A DNA stretch of 10,810 bases from Larix sibirica (GCA_004151065.3 NWUY0305007872.1:1-10810), one strand, 5' to 3'; shown: positions 1 through 7,318, counted from the stretch's first letter. The notes: generated by a model from the letters alone, not told the origin. Translations and numbers: made by a program.

Positions 1-144
1 ACTAACCGATCTTTCCATCAGTTAATGAAAGAGCCCAATGCAAGAAAATGCCTGTTGGGTTCTTGGAACAGTTCAAATCATTTTGATAAGACTTTAGTTT
101 TACCGAGAAGAAGGTCTACGGTTCGAGCCCGTATAGCCCCCCTA
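1..144 (+). pseudogene. trnV-UAC: 3' half of plastid-type split trnV-UAC (intron end plus exon 2), probably decayed
   Basis: The stretch from about 102 to 144 matches what I know of exon 2 of chloroplast tRNA-Val(UAC): ACCGAG of the anticodon stem, the variable loop, a perfect T arm (TACGG, loop TTCGAGC, CCGTA) and the 3' acceptor strand TAGCCC. A group II intron domain V lies just upstream (31-62), and 63-101 can hold domain VI, as expected for this intron-split gene. Exon 1 and the rest of the intron would lie left of the window. Two departures from the plastid form are visible: an extra AAG in the variable region (AAG twice at 108-113) and six C instead of three before the terminal TA (137-142). 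The second shifts the acceptor end and discriminator base. I therefore read it as a decayed plastid-derived insert. No plastid neighbour such as trnM or atpE follows. A functional gene with an unusual variable loop is less likely, and the exact intron/exon junction is uncertain by a few bases. Confidence 0.75.
31..62 (+). ncRNA. group II intron domain V
   Basis: The 32 nt fold into the classic domain V hairpin. The lower 9-bp helix pairs 31-39 (GAGCCCAAT) with 54-62 (GTTGGGTTC). It carries the AGC catalytic triad at 32-34 with its usual A-U, G-U wobble and C-G pairs, and a terminal U-G wobble. A 2-nt bulge (CT, 52-53) lies on the 3' side, then a short upper helix GCA/TGC, one A-A mismatch, and a GAAA tetraloop at 44-47. 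The upper helix is one pair shorter than the common 34-nt form. In group II introns this domain is the metal-binding catalytic core. Its position about 40 nt before the tRNA-Val exon fits the trnV-UAC intron. Confidence 0.8.
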
Positions 145-371
145 TTGGTACGTTCCACTAAGTGACACTACTCTTATATATCTCCTCATAGTCGTCCATC
201 CGAGCGAGGGAAAGGAAGAACAAATCCAAGGGAAAGGAAAAAGCCAATTGGGAAATGATTTTGCTTTTTTTTACTTCCCACCTAGTTAGTGGGAGCCATA
301 ACGGAACAAAAAAAAACGGTAGGACAACCGCCTTCCTTATCTTATGCTCAGAGCCATCCATATGATAGGAG

Positions 372-428
372 GGATAATATTTATCTCCCCAAAGCCATAA
401 GGTAGGATAATATTTATCCCCAGAGCCC
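372..428. repeat. degenerate 33-bp tandem repeat (GGATAATATTTATC units)
   Basis: GGATAATATTTATC occurs exactly at 372-385 and 405-418, 33 bp apart. Each copy is followed by CCCCARAGCC after at most a 1-nt indel. A partial CAGAGCCAT at 353-361 and a partial CTTATTTATCC at 428-438 look like eroded flanking units. The unit is not coding. Confidence 0.7.
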
Positions 429-447
429 TTATTTATCCATTCCCGGA

Positions 448-506
448 GTGCTGTCGCACCGGCACAAAGCTTAAACTTGCGCTACAGCGCGCTTAAACGG
501 CCGGCC
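448..506. other. GC-rich cluster of small palindromes flanked by GCTTAAAC direct repeats
   Basis: Three small self-complementary elements lie within 60 bp: GTGC-TGTC-GCAC (448-459), GCGC-TACA-GCGC (479-490) and GGCCGGCC (499-506). The middle hairpin sits between two direct copies of GCTTAAAC (469-476 and 491-498). This could be a small foldback insertion with duplicated ends, but chance is possible for elements this short. Confidence 0.4.
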
Positions 507-680
507 ATAGAATCGGTTTAGACTGGCCACCCGTAACATCTATCTCCATAGGTAAGGTAAGGTTATAAATTTGAAATATCATTGGGAGAGAGATAAAGAA
601 CCTTTAAACACGTTAATGTGTCAAGAGTGGAAGCTTAGCGAGGTGAAGGAGTAAGGGTAAAGATAAGCTATAGTGGTACC

Positions 681-715
681 TCCGATTCCGATTCCTTCCT
701 TAAGTAAGTAAGTGG
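681..715. repeat. short simple-sequence tract
   Basis: The tract reads as CCGATT twice, CCTT-like units, then three AAGT units (TAAGTAAGTAAGT). It resembles slippage-generated sequence. A related AAGT run recurs at 1335-1345. Confidence 0.6.
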
Positions 716-1198
716 TTGTTGGGCAAGCAGCACTCAATGTCCTGAAGTTGAAGTTCGTGGATAAATAAAGAAAAGATTATCCTGGCTCGGTTGGGTCGTG
801 CAAAGAAGGTAAATGCTTTTTTATTATAATAGGTAATAACTGGCGAAATCCAATCAATAAAGAAAGGGGTTATATGTTCTAAAGTCCGATCGACCTGTTC
901 ACTAATGGCATTGGTGATTCCGGGCTCCTCAGGCACTTACCACCATATTGGGACACCTACCTGTTCCGGTCAATCCGATAAACGTATTCAAATGCGATTG
1001 TAGTAGAGCTCTAAACCGCGTGGTTGACCTGGTTGGAGTAATATTAATAAATTCACCTACGTATCTCTTCTCTCTCTGTCGTACAATTGTCTTAGGGCAA
1101 GTCGATTCCTGAGAGCCTATCAGCAGATTTCCCATCCCATCAAATAAAGCCATTCCAACGCAATGGGGCATTCTATTCTGATGTACCAACCCAGCCAA
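700..1198 (-). other. two overlapping minus-strand open frames, unassigned
   Basis: On the minus strand a frame of 89 codons (1198 to 929, TTG as first possible start) ends in TGA inside the beginning of a second frame of 78 codons (936 to 700, GTG start), in a different reading phase. They could be one frame broken by a small indel, or unrelated open stretches. I recognise no family in either translation. Neither has an ATG at its first start, and the left end runs into the simple-sequence tract. They are recorded because together they cover 500 bp, not because coding is shown. Confidence 0.12.
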
Positions 1199-1334
1199 GC
1201 CATCGATCCAACCACTCAGCTTAGAACCTCTTTCTATCAGGTCCTTTCAAGTAAGAAGCGCATAAGTAAGTTGCCCGCCATTTGTTAATTTCCAAGCCTC
1301 CTGCCGGCTGCCGCCGTTTACAAAAAGCAATTAA

Positions 1335-1374
1335 AAGTAAGTAAGCACCCACTCACCTACCTAACTAACTCACC
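1335..1374. repeat. AAGT / CCTA-CTAA simple repeats
   Basis: AAGTAAGTAAG (1335-1345) is followed by a run of related tetramers ending CTACCTAACTAACTCACC (1357-1374). The two halves are roughly complementary (AAGT versus ACTT/ACTA-type tetramers), so the tract could fold weakly. Confidence 0.55.
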
Positions 1375-1740
1375 GCAGCACTGGGTTTCACCACTTCTAC
1401 ACTAAAACTACTTTCATTATTGCATTATATATGTCAATATCCAAAACACCGTAAGCTTTTCCCCTCTAACCCTCCTCCTTTTCAAGCTTATTCCAGCCTA
1501 TTTTGTTTTGTGGCTTCTCCCGGCCAGCAGCCAGGCAATACGTTGTCCAAGTTTCATTTAAAGGCCTTAACATAATGTGGCAAACCTTCTAATTTTGGCC
1601 TTTTTAAAATAAGCACAGGTCATTTTCCTGGGGTCATATGATACATTCCCTCATTGTGAAGAGAAACTGGTTTATGTACGTGACCATACCCTTCTATATA
1701 GTTTCCCCCTCTGAGAGGCCCTTGCCTGCATCCTGAGCCC

Positions 1741-1769
1741 TGGCTCCATTTCTAAGTCCTTAGGAGCCA
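1741..1769. other. nested inverted repeat (hairpin)
   Basis: TGGCTC (1741-1746) pairs with GAGCCA (1764-1769). Inside, CTAAG (1752-1756) pairs with CTTAG (1759-1763), leaving a 5-nt bulge on the 5' side and a small loop. The same TGGCTC also pairs with the preceding GAGCC (1735-1739), so two alternative folds compete. No U tract follows, and a role in RNA 3' processing is only conjecture. Confidence 0.4.
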
Positions 1770-1887
1770 TGGCCGTCTAAGTTGAAACTGTGTTGCCATG
1801 AGTCCTTCCCTTCTTTCCCAACACTTTTTCCCCAAACCTACATAACCCTTTGACAACGGTTCTCCATAATAGTCGAACATAGCCATA

Positions 1888-2075
1888 GTTTCTGCCAAGT
1901 GTCCATACAAGAGTTGATACAGGTGTTACTCATTCGGTGACAGAAGGTTTTGATTCACTCGATGTAGGTAGGCTTGCATGTGGGTATGGGATGCCGGTAC
2001 TGGATCTAAAGAGTTTCTGCCAGGATTAGGCTTTTTCGATCCCAAGAGTTGTTGATACAGTCGATGCTGGTAGGA
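1888..2075. repeat. diverged direct duplication, period about 125-138 bp
   Basis: GTTTCTGCCA occurs at 1888-1897 and 2013-2022. CAAGAGTT followed by GTTGATACAG or its overlap occurs near 1908-1922 and 2043-2060. CGATG-x-GGTAGG occurs twice, near 1960 and 2062. The order of the three blocks is only partly kept and spacing varies by about 10 bp, as expected for an old duplication with indels. Confidence 0.5.
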
Positions 2076-2221
2076 GATCCCAATAGTAAATGCCTTCTTT
2101 TATGTATGGGAACCGTAAGGAGCTCTCCATAGCCAGTGGTCACCAATAGATAGTCTCTTTGACGACAGGAAGTGGGGTCCTAATACCAATCAGTTACAAT
2201 CCTACTATATAATACATACAT

Positions 2222-2321
2222 ATACCCTATACTCTCTGCGGAGGAAGAACCCTCTTGGACCATAGAACCTATACCCCTGACCTAAACTCTCTAAAACCTT
2301 AGCCCCTTACCTAAATCTCTA
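2222..2321. repeat. C-rich degenerate tandem units
   Basis: CCCCTGACCTAAACTCTCTA (2274-2293) and CCCCTTACCTAAATCTCTA (2303-2321) are 29 bp apart and nearly identical. A weaker unit, ACCCTATACTCTCT, starts at 2224. The plus strand is strongly C-rich and G-poor here. No coding function is visible. Confidence 0.55.
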
Positions 2322-3392
2322 CCGTTACCAAAACCTTGGGAAATGCTATTACCTCAATGGGATGGAAGCAAGGAATGAACAAGCGTTATGTACCATTATT
2401 CACTGGTTCAGGCTCATACAACAGAAATAGCCCCACATAGACACCCGATATACCCTCGACCAGCTGGGTAACCTTCAAACAGATACGATAAAGGCATAGC
2501 AAGGGAAGCCGGGAAAAGCAAATGAATTGCTTTTAGATACCTTAACTCCGGGAGTAAAGAGCCGGGATAGGACGAGTCCACTGGCTCCTCTGGGCTTGGG
2601 ACAAGGCTGGGCTTGGTTACTCTTTGTGAGACGGATATCTCCAGGCAAGTCCAGGGAGGTCCTTTAATGGCTGGCCCCGGAAAGTGTTTTAATGGCCCAT
2701 ATTTGACACGGAAAGAGCCTTTCTTTATTCGTTGGCTCCAACTACTCCATCGTTCAAACCAGCCAGAAAGATGCAATGCAAGGTTATCCCACCCAAGTGA
2801 TTACTTCACCGTTATCCCAAGTGCTTCCTTTCCCAACGTGCGTGAAGTACTCAATATTGGTTGGATGAGATGGCGGCATGAGGTTAAGACTTATTACGTG
2901 TTGGAACAACCTATTATTTATTATCCTCAAAGCTGAAAAACTATTGAGGGAAGAAAATAGGCGTTGCACTACCGATCTTTGGAACTATTGACCTAACGAC
3001 TTCATTAAGTAGTTGGGCTAAGATATACTATGACTTTTACTCCGTTCGTGTTTCTTCTCTTTGAGAGCCTATAGGATCTTTATTATATTTCATTACTGAA
3101 CTTAAAAAAGATCCTAGATTCAGAGACTTGACCAAGTTCTGAGAAATCAGTCTTGCGCACACTTCTTTCTCCAGCGCGCTAACTCATCTTTCACGTATTG
3201 ACTCATATGATTTCTTCGGTAATTAGCCAGGTATCAAAGTGCATTCATCAGTTGGCTATTCATATGTCCAGTAGCAGTATAAGTAGTAGTAGAAAGATCA
3301 GCAGCATTATGAAAAGGATAAGGAAAACTAGAAATGTAATGACTATTCCTATTCTATATAATTAAGCCCTGGAAAGAAAGATGGAAATGAAA
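2322..3392. other. gene-less block with overlapping short frames
   Basis: A minus-strand frame (2776 to 2414, 120 codons, TTG start) and a plus-strand frame (2613-2936, 107 codons, TTG start) overlap each other. I recognise no domain in either, and opposing open frames like this are common by chance at this base composition. Smaller structures are a GTTATCCC repeat 28 bp apart (2783, 2811) and an 8-bp inverted repeat TACTTCAC/GTGAAGTA (2802-2809, 2842-2849). A GTA-rich stretch lies at 3270-3296. Confidence 0.45.
3270..3296 (+). repeat. imperfect AGT trinucleotide tract
   Basis: The tract is built from AGTAGC, AGTATA and AGTAGTAGTAG units. A similar, longer tract of AGTAGA/AGTAGG units occurs on the same strand at about 7985-8016. 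Confidence 0.55.
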
Positions 3393-3416
3393 ATGGAGAT
3401 TAATATGGAGATTAAT
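3393..3416. repeat. two perfect 12-bp tandem units
   Basis: ATGGAGATTAAT is repeated head to tail at 3393-3404 and 3405-3416, preceded by a near-unit (ATGGAAATGAAA, 3381-3392). Replication slippage explains it. Confidence 0.7.
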
Positions 3417-5006
3417 TAAGTACCCGTTCCAGTTTCATATCGAAAACAGGGAGACCCATATCCAAAGCTAATAGTGGAGTCCCTTACTTACCTTCGCTCT
3501 GTTCCAGGTCCAGATCCTTAACCAATTGATCTTATGAGGAAGCATTATGTGGCAAGCTACTACCTATACAAACGTATAGTGGTTATTCCCACTGATTGAT
3601 TACATGCTCCTAGTGAAACTAAGGGAGAGTCCTGGCGGAATCATAGCTAGTTCCATTTCCAATTGATCAGATTGAACCAGTAGCATAGGCGTCATACGAA
3701 GAAGCAAGGGGTTAACCACCAAATTGAAGAAGCTTTTCAAATTCATTGACGGACCAACCAGTATGGCACGGCTTATTGTCTTACTTATGGCAGGCACTGG
3801 TTAAAGGAGAGATGGTGACAGCACCGGCACAAAAAGGGGAATAATTAATAATCAATTTGAAAGCAATTCGATGAGGTCATAATCATCCAACTGGATTGAT
3901 AAAGGCCCATTGAGGAATAACTGCCTTAGTAACTACTACCATAAGATCAGGAGAGGGTAGGGGCACTACGACTATTGGCGGCCTACTTGCTTTAATTTCT
4001 GTTAGACCGGGGATCCTCGGATCGGAACTGCCCAAATTCTTAACTAATGCATTAATACTTATATGAATGACATTGGGGTTGGCACCTTGAGCAGTGGGAT
4101 TGAAAACAAACCTTTTGATGCATTCATTTTTTCGTGACTTACCAACAGCCTTGCCCAGGAGAATGAAAAAGCGCTCTGGTTGCTAATCACTGAATTTCCA
4201 ATTCACATTATATTCACCCAATCTGGTTGTCGCTGGTTTCAGGACAGGTGGCACCTCACCCCCGATGATCCAGTTGTTTCTGTCTTTTTGGCCTTCCCAA
4301 TCAATTTGTTCAAGCAATCTTAAAAGGTGAAAAGTGCTCACTAACCTCTACGCAATCTCATAAGTAAGGAGTCAACCCAACAGGGAGTTTCCAGGCACGA
4401 TTCCATAACTAGTGGTTCTTCTCTGTGCAACAGAAAGTAATCCTTCCGGCTAAAGTAATAAATAGCAATGTTCTTCATGCCCACCGACCCAATGAAACCG
4501 TCCCATCCTTGTGGCAGAGTAAAGGTCTTGCGTATCGTGTGGGGTGTGTGTTCCAGTCACTCAGGCCAACTCTGATGGTCTTTACCTCGATTCGATCGCG
4601 TAGCCGGGGCTATGGCCTGTCTGGGTAGAGATATAATTACAATGCATGATTTATTCGTAGACCATATCGATGGGAAGGGATATAATTATTTATGTTTACC
4701 ATTCACCGGGTATAATAGCTCGGCTCAGGTAAGCCCCCCTCCTTATTCTATGTTCATAAGGTGCCCTGCCTGTGGAGAGAATACCTGATGTGGGCCAATG
4801 CCTTTGAGAAAAGAATAAGGCCAGGATTCAATATATGGACCTTCCACAATGAAAGCAGGCAAACAGGAATGAAAGCCTTTACTGAGGGGTAGGGGTGTAT
4901 GGGAGAATGCACTTATAGGCCGGATCAAATGGGTCCTGGTCAGGACTTTCCTTCCTGCCTGGATTTCACTGTCCTTAAGGACTTGAATCTGTTCAATCCC
5001 TTCTAT
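3417..5006. other. long stretch without a recognisable gene
   Basis: I see no tRNA, rRNA, intron domain or known mitochondrial or plastid gene here. The longest open stretches are 3797-3600 on the minus strand (65 codons), 4425-4628 on the plus strand (67 codons) and 5051-4743 on the minus strand (102 codons). None shows a known motif, and several depend on non-ATG starts. GATATAATTA occurs twice (near 4629 and 4679). Confidence 0.45.
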
Positions 5007-5069
5007 CCCCGAAGGGACACGCCCCGGAGGGCTGCTTCTATCATGCCCCAATACTCATGCCCCGAAGGG
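5007..5069. repeat. three CCCCGRAGGG mini-palindromes
   Basis: CCCCGAAGGG (5007-5016), CCCCGGAGGG (5022-5031) and CCCCGAAGGG (5060-5069) each form a 3-bp CCC/GGG stem with a 4-nt loop. ATGCCCC also occurs twice (5043, 5057). They lie in otherwise AT-richer DNA and look like a small family of GC clusters. Confidence 0.5.
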
Positions 5070-5602
5070 TATAACTCTGATCAATAGGCATCGTACGCGT
5101 GCAAAAGTAAAAGGAAAAGGTGCAAAAGCGGGCACATCACCAAATTTCAATTTTTCAACTTAAGGTTGGCGTACGAGATAAAGCCTCAGGAGTTGAAGGT
5201 CGAGAGCTTGAAGCAGATCCTTAAGTTTCATCCGCTGCGCTCCTCTCTTTTCTATAAGGCCGGTTAATGAGCCTCTTAAATCCGAGTCTTTTGGAAAAAT
5301 AGGGTCCCCTCTTGGTTATGCTCAAATCACTACCTCGCTTCACTTCGTGCCTTTCATCTTGAAGTTCTTCCTTCCCACCAGATCAAAAAAGCTGAACTCA
5401 GCAGACACCCACCCAGGTAGGCTCGGCCATTATAGGCAAGCAATACACATATTCCCCTTTCTTCGGACCTCTTCTCACGAAGCTCCTGAGCCTGAGGTTT
5501 TAGCTCTTCGAACTAGGTCTGTGAGTCCTTACTTCTTTTACCGGCTGGCTCCAAGGCTTGCTTCTAGGAAGACCAGACATATATAAAAAAGACTCCAACT
5601 TC
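5070..5602. other. non-coding spacer
   Basis: No gene is recognisable. A plus-strand frame of 79 codons with a GTG start covers 5347-5586, without known motifs. GCTCCTGAGCCTGAGG near 5480 resembles the unit of the array that starts at 5603 and may be an outlying copy. Confidence 0.45.
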
Positions 5603-5851
5603 GCTCCTATTCAGGCAATTATAACAGTGCTCCTAGGCTTAAGGTCTGATTCCCTTGCTCCTAGGCTTAAGGCTCTTTTATTTCTTCCAATGCTCCTGGG
5701 ACGGGGCTCTGGGAATTAAGACTCTTCTTCCAATGTTATTGGGCGAGCTTATTCCACGGGACTTCGGGCAATTAATTATCACAATGCTCCTGGGCTTAAG
5801 GGAGAGCCTTATATCAAAAAGCTCCTGGGATGGGCTCTGAAGCTTAAGGCT
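5603..5851 (+). repeat. degenerate tandem array, core TGCTCCTRGGCTTAAGG
   Basis: The core is exact or nearly so at 5628-5644, 5656-5672 and 5785-5801. Longer or eroded versions start near 5604, 5691, 5734 and 5821. Several are preceded by CAAT or TTCCAAT, and two contain an inserted GGGCTCTGRRR-like segment. Spacing runs from 24 to 51 bp, so units differ by indels. A 61-codon open frame across it (5655-5840) simply repeats the translated core (MLLG and SSWDG-like segments) and is best seen as a by-product. Confidence 0.7.
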
Positions 5852-5872
5852 AGCGAGAATTTCAAATAAACA

Positions 5873-5973
5873 GGTTGGTTTTTGGTTTTTTCATTGGAAA
5901 AAAACCAAATGAGCGAAGGTTTCAATCCCGTCGTCCCCTACCAACCAAACAAACAATACTGGGCCTTGGTTGG
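5873..5973. other. two adjacent hairpins
   Basis: TTTGGTTTTTT (5881-5891) pairs perfectly with AAAAAACCAAA (5899-5909) across a 7-nt loop, giving an 11-bp AT-rich stem. Downstream, CCAACCAA (5941-5948) pairs with TTGGTTGG (5966-5973) across 17 nt. GGTTGG at 5873-5878 could also pair with CCAACC at 5941-5946, so the two can rearrange into one larger fold. Transcription of this DNA is not established, so any RNA role is conjecture. Confidence 0.5.
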
Positions 5974-6131
5974 GGCTCTTTGAAATGTTGACCTTACTGA
6001 ATCACCTCACGAACTTCCTTGGCGAAGAACCCCTGAAGAGAATAGAGAGAGAAAAGAGCTCCAGTCCCTTCTCCCTTAGGTGTGGTGTAAATGCTCGTAG
6101 TAAGTAAACAACATGGTCCAGCCCCAATGTA

Positions 6132-6187
6132 TATGGAAAAGTTCAACCTCTCCTTTTGGTCGAGTCCCTCCGGGTCGTAGAGATGCG
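6132..6187 (+). repeat. perfect 56-bp direct repeat, copy 1
   Basis: The segment from TATGGAAAAG to AGAGATGCG is identical, base for base, to 6499-6554, 367 bp downstream in the same orientation. The flanks differ immediately on the left. On the right weak similarity may continue for about 20 bp with indels (ATATT, GGCGA). Perfect identity beside so many eroded repeats points to a recent duplication or to homogenisation by recombination. Confidence 0.92.
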
Positions 6188-6498
6188 CTATATTATTGCT
6201 AGGCGAGCTAACCAGACCTAGCAAGGCATCAAATCACCTCTCGCGGGTGTTGTCAGAACCTGCCCTTAATAATAAGAAAGAAAGAGGACACCCTCTTCTC
6301 TCCTGATATCTCAGCTCCATTTGTTTGAAACTTGGAGTGGGATTTTCTATTCCAAGTGGGTGTACTTAGGGGAATGGCGCTAATGCGGACTTATTGGATG
6401 GCAGCTGCATGGCTAAATAAATATGCTGCTCATATGTAACCAAGATGTAACCAATAATTTCTTCTGGTTTAAACAATGGGGAACTTATTCCTCTTGGC

Positions 6499-6554
6499 TA
6501 TGGAAAAGTTCAACCTCTCCTTTTGGTCGAGTCCCTCCGGGTCGTAGAGATGCG
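6499..6554 (+). repeat. perfect 56-bp direct repeat, copy 2
   Basis: Identical to 6132-6187. It is in the size class of short to intermediate repeats that plant mitochondria recombine at low frequency. Crossing over between the two direct copies would excise 367 bp. Confidence 0.92.
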
Positions 6555-6846
6555 AATATTGGCTGTATGGCGACCCTATAAAAATTTCCAACCATTTAAG
6601 TAGATAAATTGGGAACTGTATGGAGTATGCTCTCGCAGTGCTCCAAATGTCACCATGGCATTTGAACTAATAAAGGGACTAATAAAGCGAGGCATTATTA
6701 AGATAAGGGGAGGAAAGTACCGCGGATAAGTCGCCAGACAACAAGAGAAGGGAAGGAAGGAAACTATTACACCCAGACCCGAAGGAGATTATGTCTCCAA
6801 TGGAGAGGATAATTTATGTTCCTATCATGGGATACCCGAGATAATA

Positions 6847-7203
6847 TTAAGTGATAAGGAAGGCACGCATCACTAGTTGACAGTATATATTACCCCGTGA
6901 CGTCAGAGAAGTACTTTTTGCCAGACGACGAGAAGATGATATGTCCCCCCATGTTCCCAACTGATGAGAGTGAAGGAACCAGTCAATAAACCTCAATAAA
7001 TAACGGTCAATACAGCAGACCCAAGAGAAGTTCCCCATCATTGCTAGATATATGTTTTCCTTACATAGCCAAGAGATACTAAGTTTTACATATTCCCCAG
7101 AACGGAGCTTACCCCTACGGAACAGTAGGTAGGGCCTATAAAACTTTATGCTATGACCATGCATTATATATAATGCACCCTTTGAGGATATTACTCCATT
7201 CAT
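6847..7203 (-). other. 118-codon ATG-to-TAA open frame, unassigned
   Basis: On the minus strand an ATG at 7203-7201 opens a frame that closes with TAA at 6849-6847. The product is rich in aromatic and basic residues and has no motif I recognise and no clear membrane helix. The 18-bp palindrome at 7160-7177 lies inside its first codons. Chance is a reasonable explanation at this length. RNA editing, usual in plant mitochondria, could change the reading. Confidence 0.15.
7160..7177. other. perfect 18-bp palindrome
   Basis: TGCATTATATATAATGCA reads the same on both strands. Its first 12 bases recur at 1421-1432 (TGCATTATATAT). It could form a small cruciform, bind a dimeric protein, or be a chance AT-rich dyad. 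Confidence 0.85.
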
Positions 7204-7318
7204 AGCCCATAACCACCAGTCGTCTCATAGCCAGTCATTGCTGATCATAGCCAGTAGTCCATGACAGTACAGTAGTCCTTGCCAGTAAAGCTAGAGGGTC
7301 ATTGCTAGAAGCTCTAGT
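7201..7318. repeat. degenerate 20-bp CATAGCCAGT units
   Basis: CATAGCCAGT is exact at 7226-7235 and 7246-7255, 20 bp apart, with an eroded unit before (CATAGCCCATAACCACCAGT, 7201-7220) and one after (7266-7285). AGTAGTCC recurs at 7253 and 7271, and GTCATTGCT at 7234 and 7298. CTAGAG/CTCTAG (7291-7296, 7312-7317) closes the array with a small inverted repeat. CCATAGCCAGT also occurs alone near 2118. Confidence 0.6.

Larger units (their letters stand above)
145..680. other. non-coding spacer with short repeats
   Basis: No gene is recognisable. The segment holds A-rich runs (240-320), the 33-bp repeat at 372-428 and the GC-rich palindromic cluster at 448-506, both listed separately. Sequence resembling trnV flanks in plastid genomes is not apparent, so the plastid similarity seems to stop near 144. 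Confidence 0.5.
1199..1887. other. non-coding spacer
   Basis: No gene is recognisable. The block contains the tetranucleotide-like segment 1335-1374, a T/C-rich plus strand from about 1480 to 1860, and the hairpin at 1741-1769. Confidence 0.5.
5974..6846. other. gene-less block around the 56-bp repeat
   Basis: No gene is recognisable. A minus-strand frame of 76 codons (6224 to 5994) spans the first repeat copy. ACTAATAAAG occurs twice near 6667 and 6678, and GGAGA-TTATG-TCTCC forms a small hairpin at 6784-6798. Confidence 0.4.

Noticed and set aside
2559-2587. GAGCC...GGCTC with inner GGAC-GA-GTCC, considered as another group II domain V
   Set aside because: The inner loop of 2 nt is sterically poor, and there is no AGC-triad context paired to GGTTC, no 2-nt bulge and no GNRA loop.
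2414-2936. Opposing open frames of 120 and 107 codons as genes
   Set aside because: Both depend on TTG starts, overlap antisense and show no recognisable motif; reported only as part of the spacer.
456-3833. GCACCGGCACAAA shared between 456-468 and 3821-3833
   Set aside because: One 13-bp match in a window of this size is expected about once by chance, and the flanks do not extend it.
3939-3948. CATAAGATC, close to the plant mitochondrial CRTA/CATAAGAGA promoter core
   Set aside because: A partial match to a short motif, with no gene downstream; such strings are expected by chance.
4743-5087. Opposing frames 5051-4743 (minus) and 4899-5087 (plus) as coding
   Set aside because: No family recognised, mutually overlapping, and both run through the GC mini-palindromes.
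5655-5840. 61-codon frame across the tandem array as a repeat protein
   Set aside because: It starts on TTG inside a repeat unit and its periodicity is fully explained by the DNA array, whose units are not multiples of three apart.
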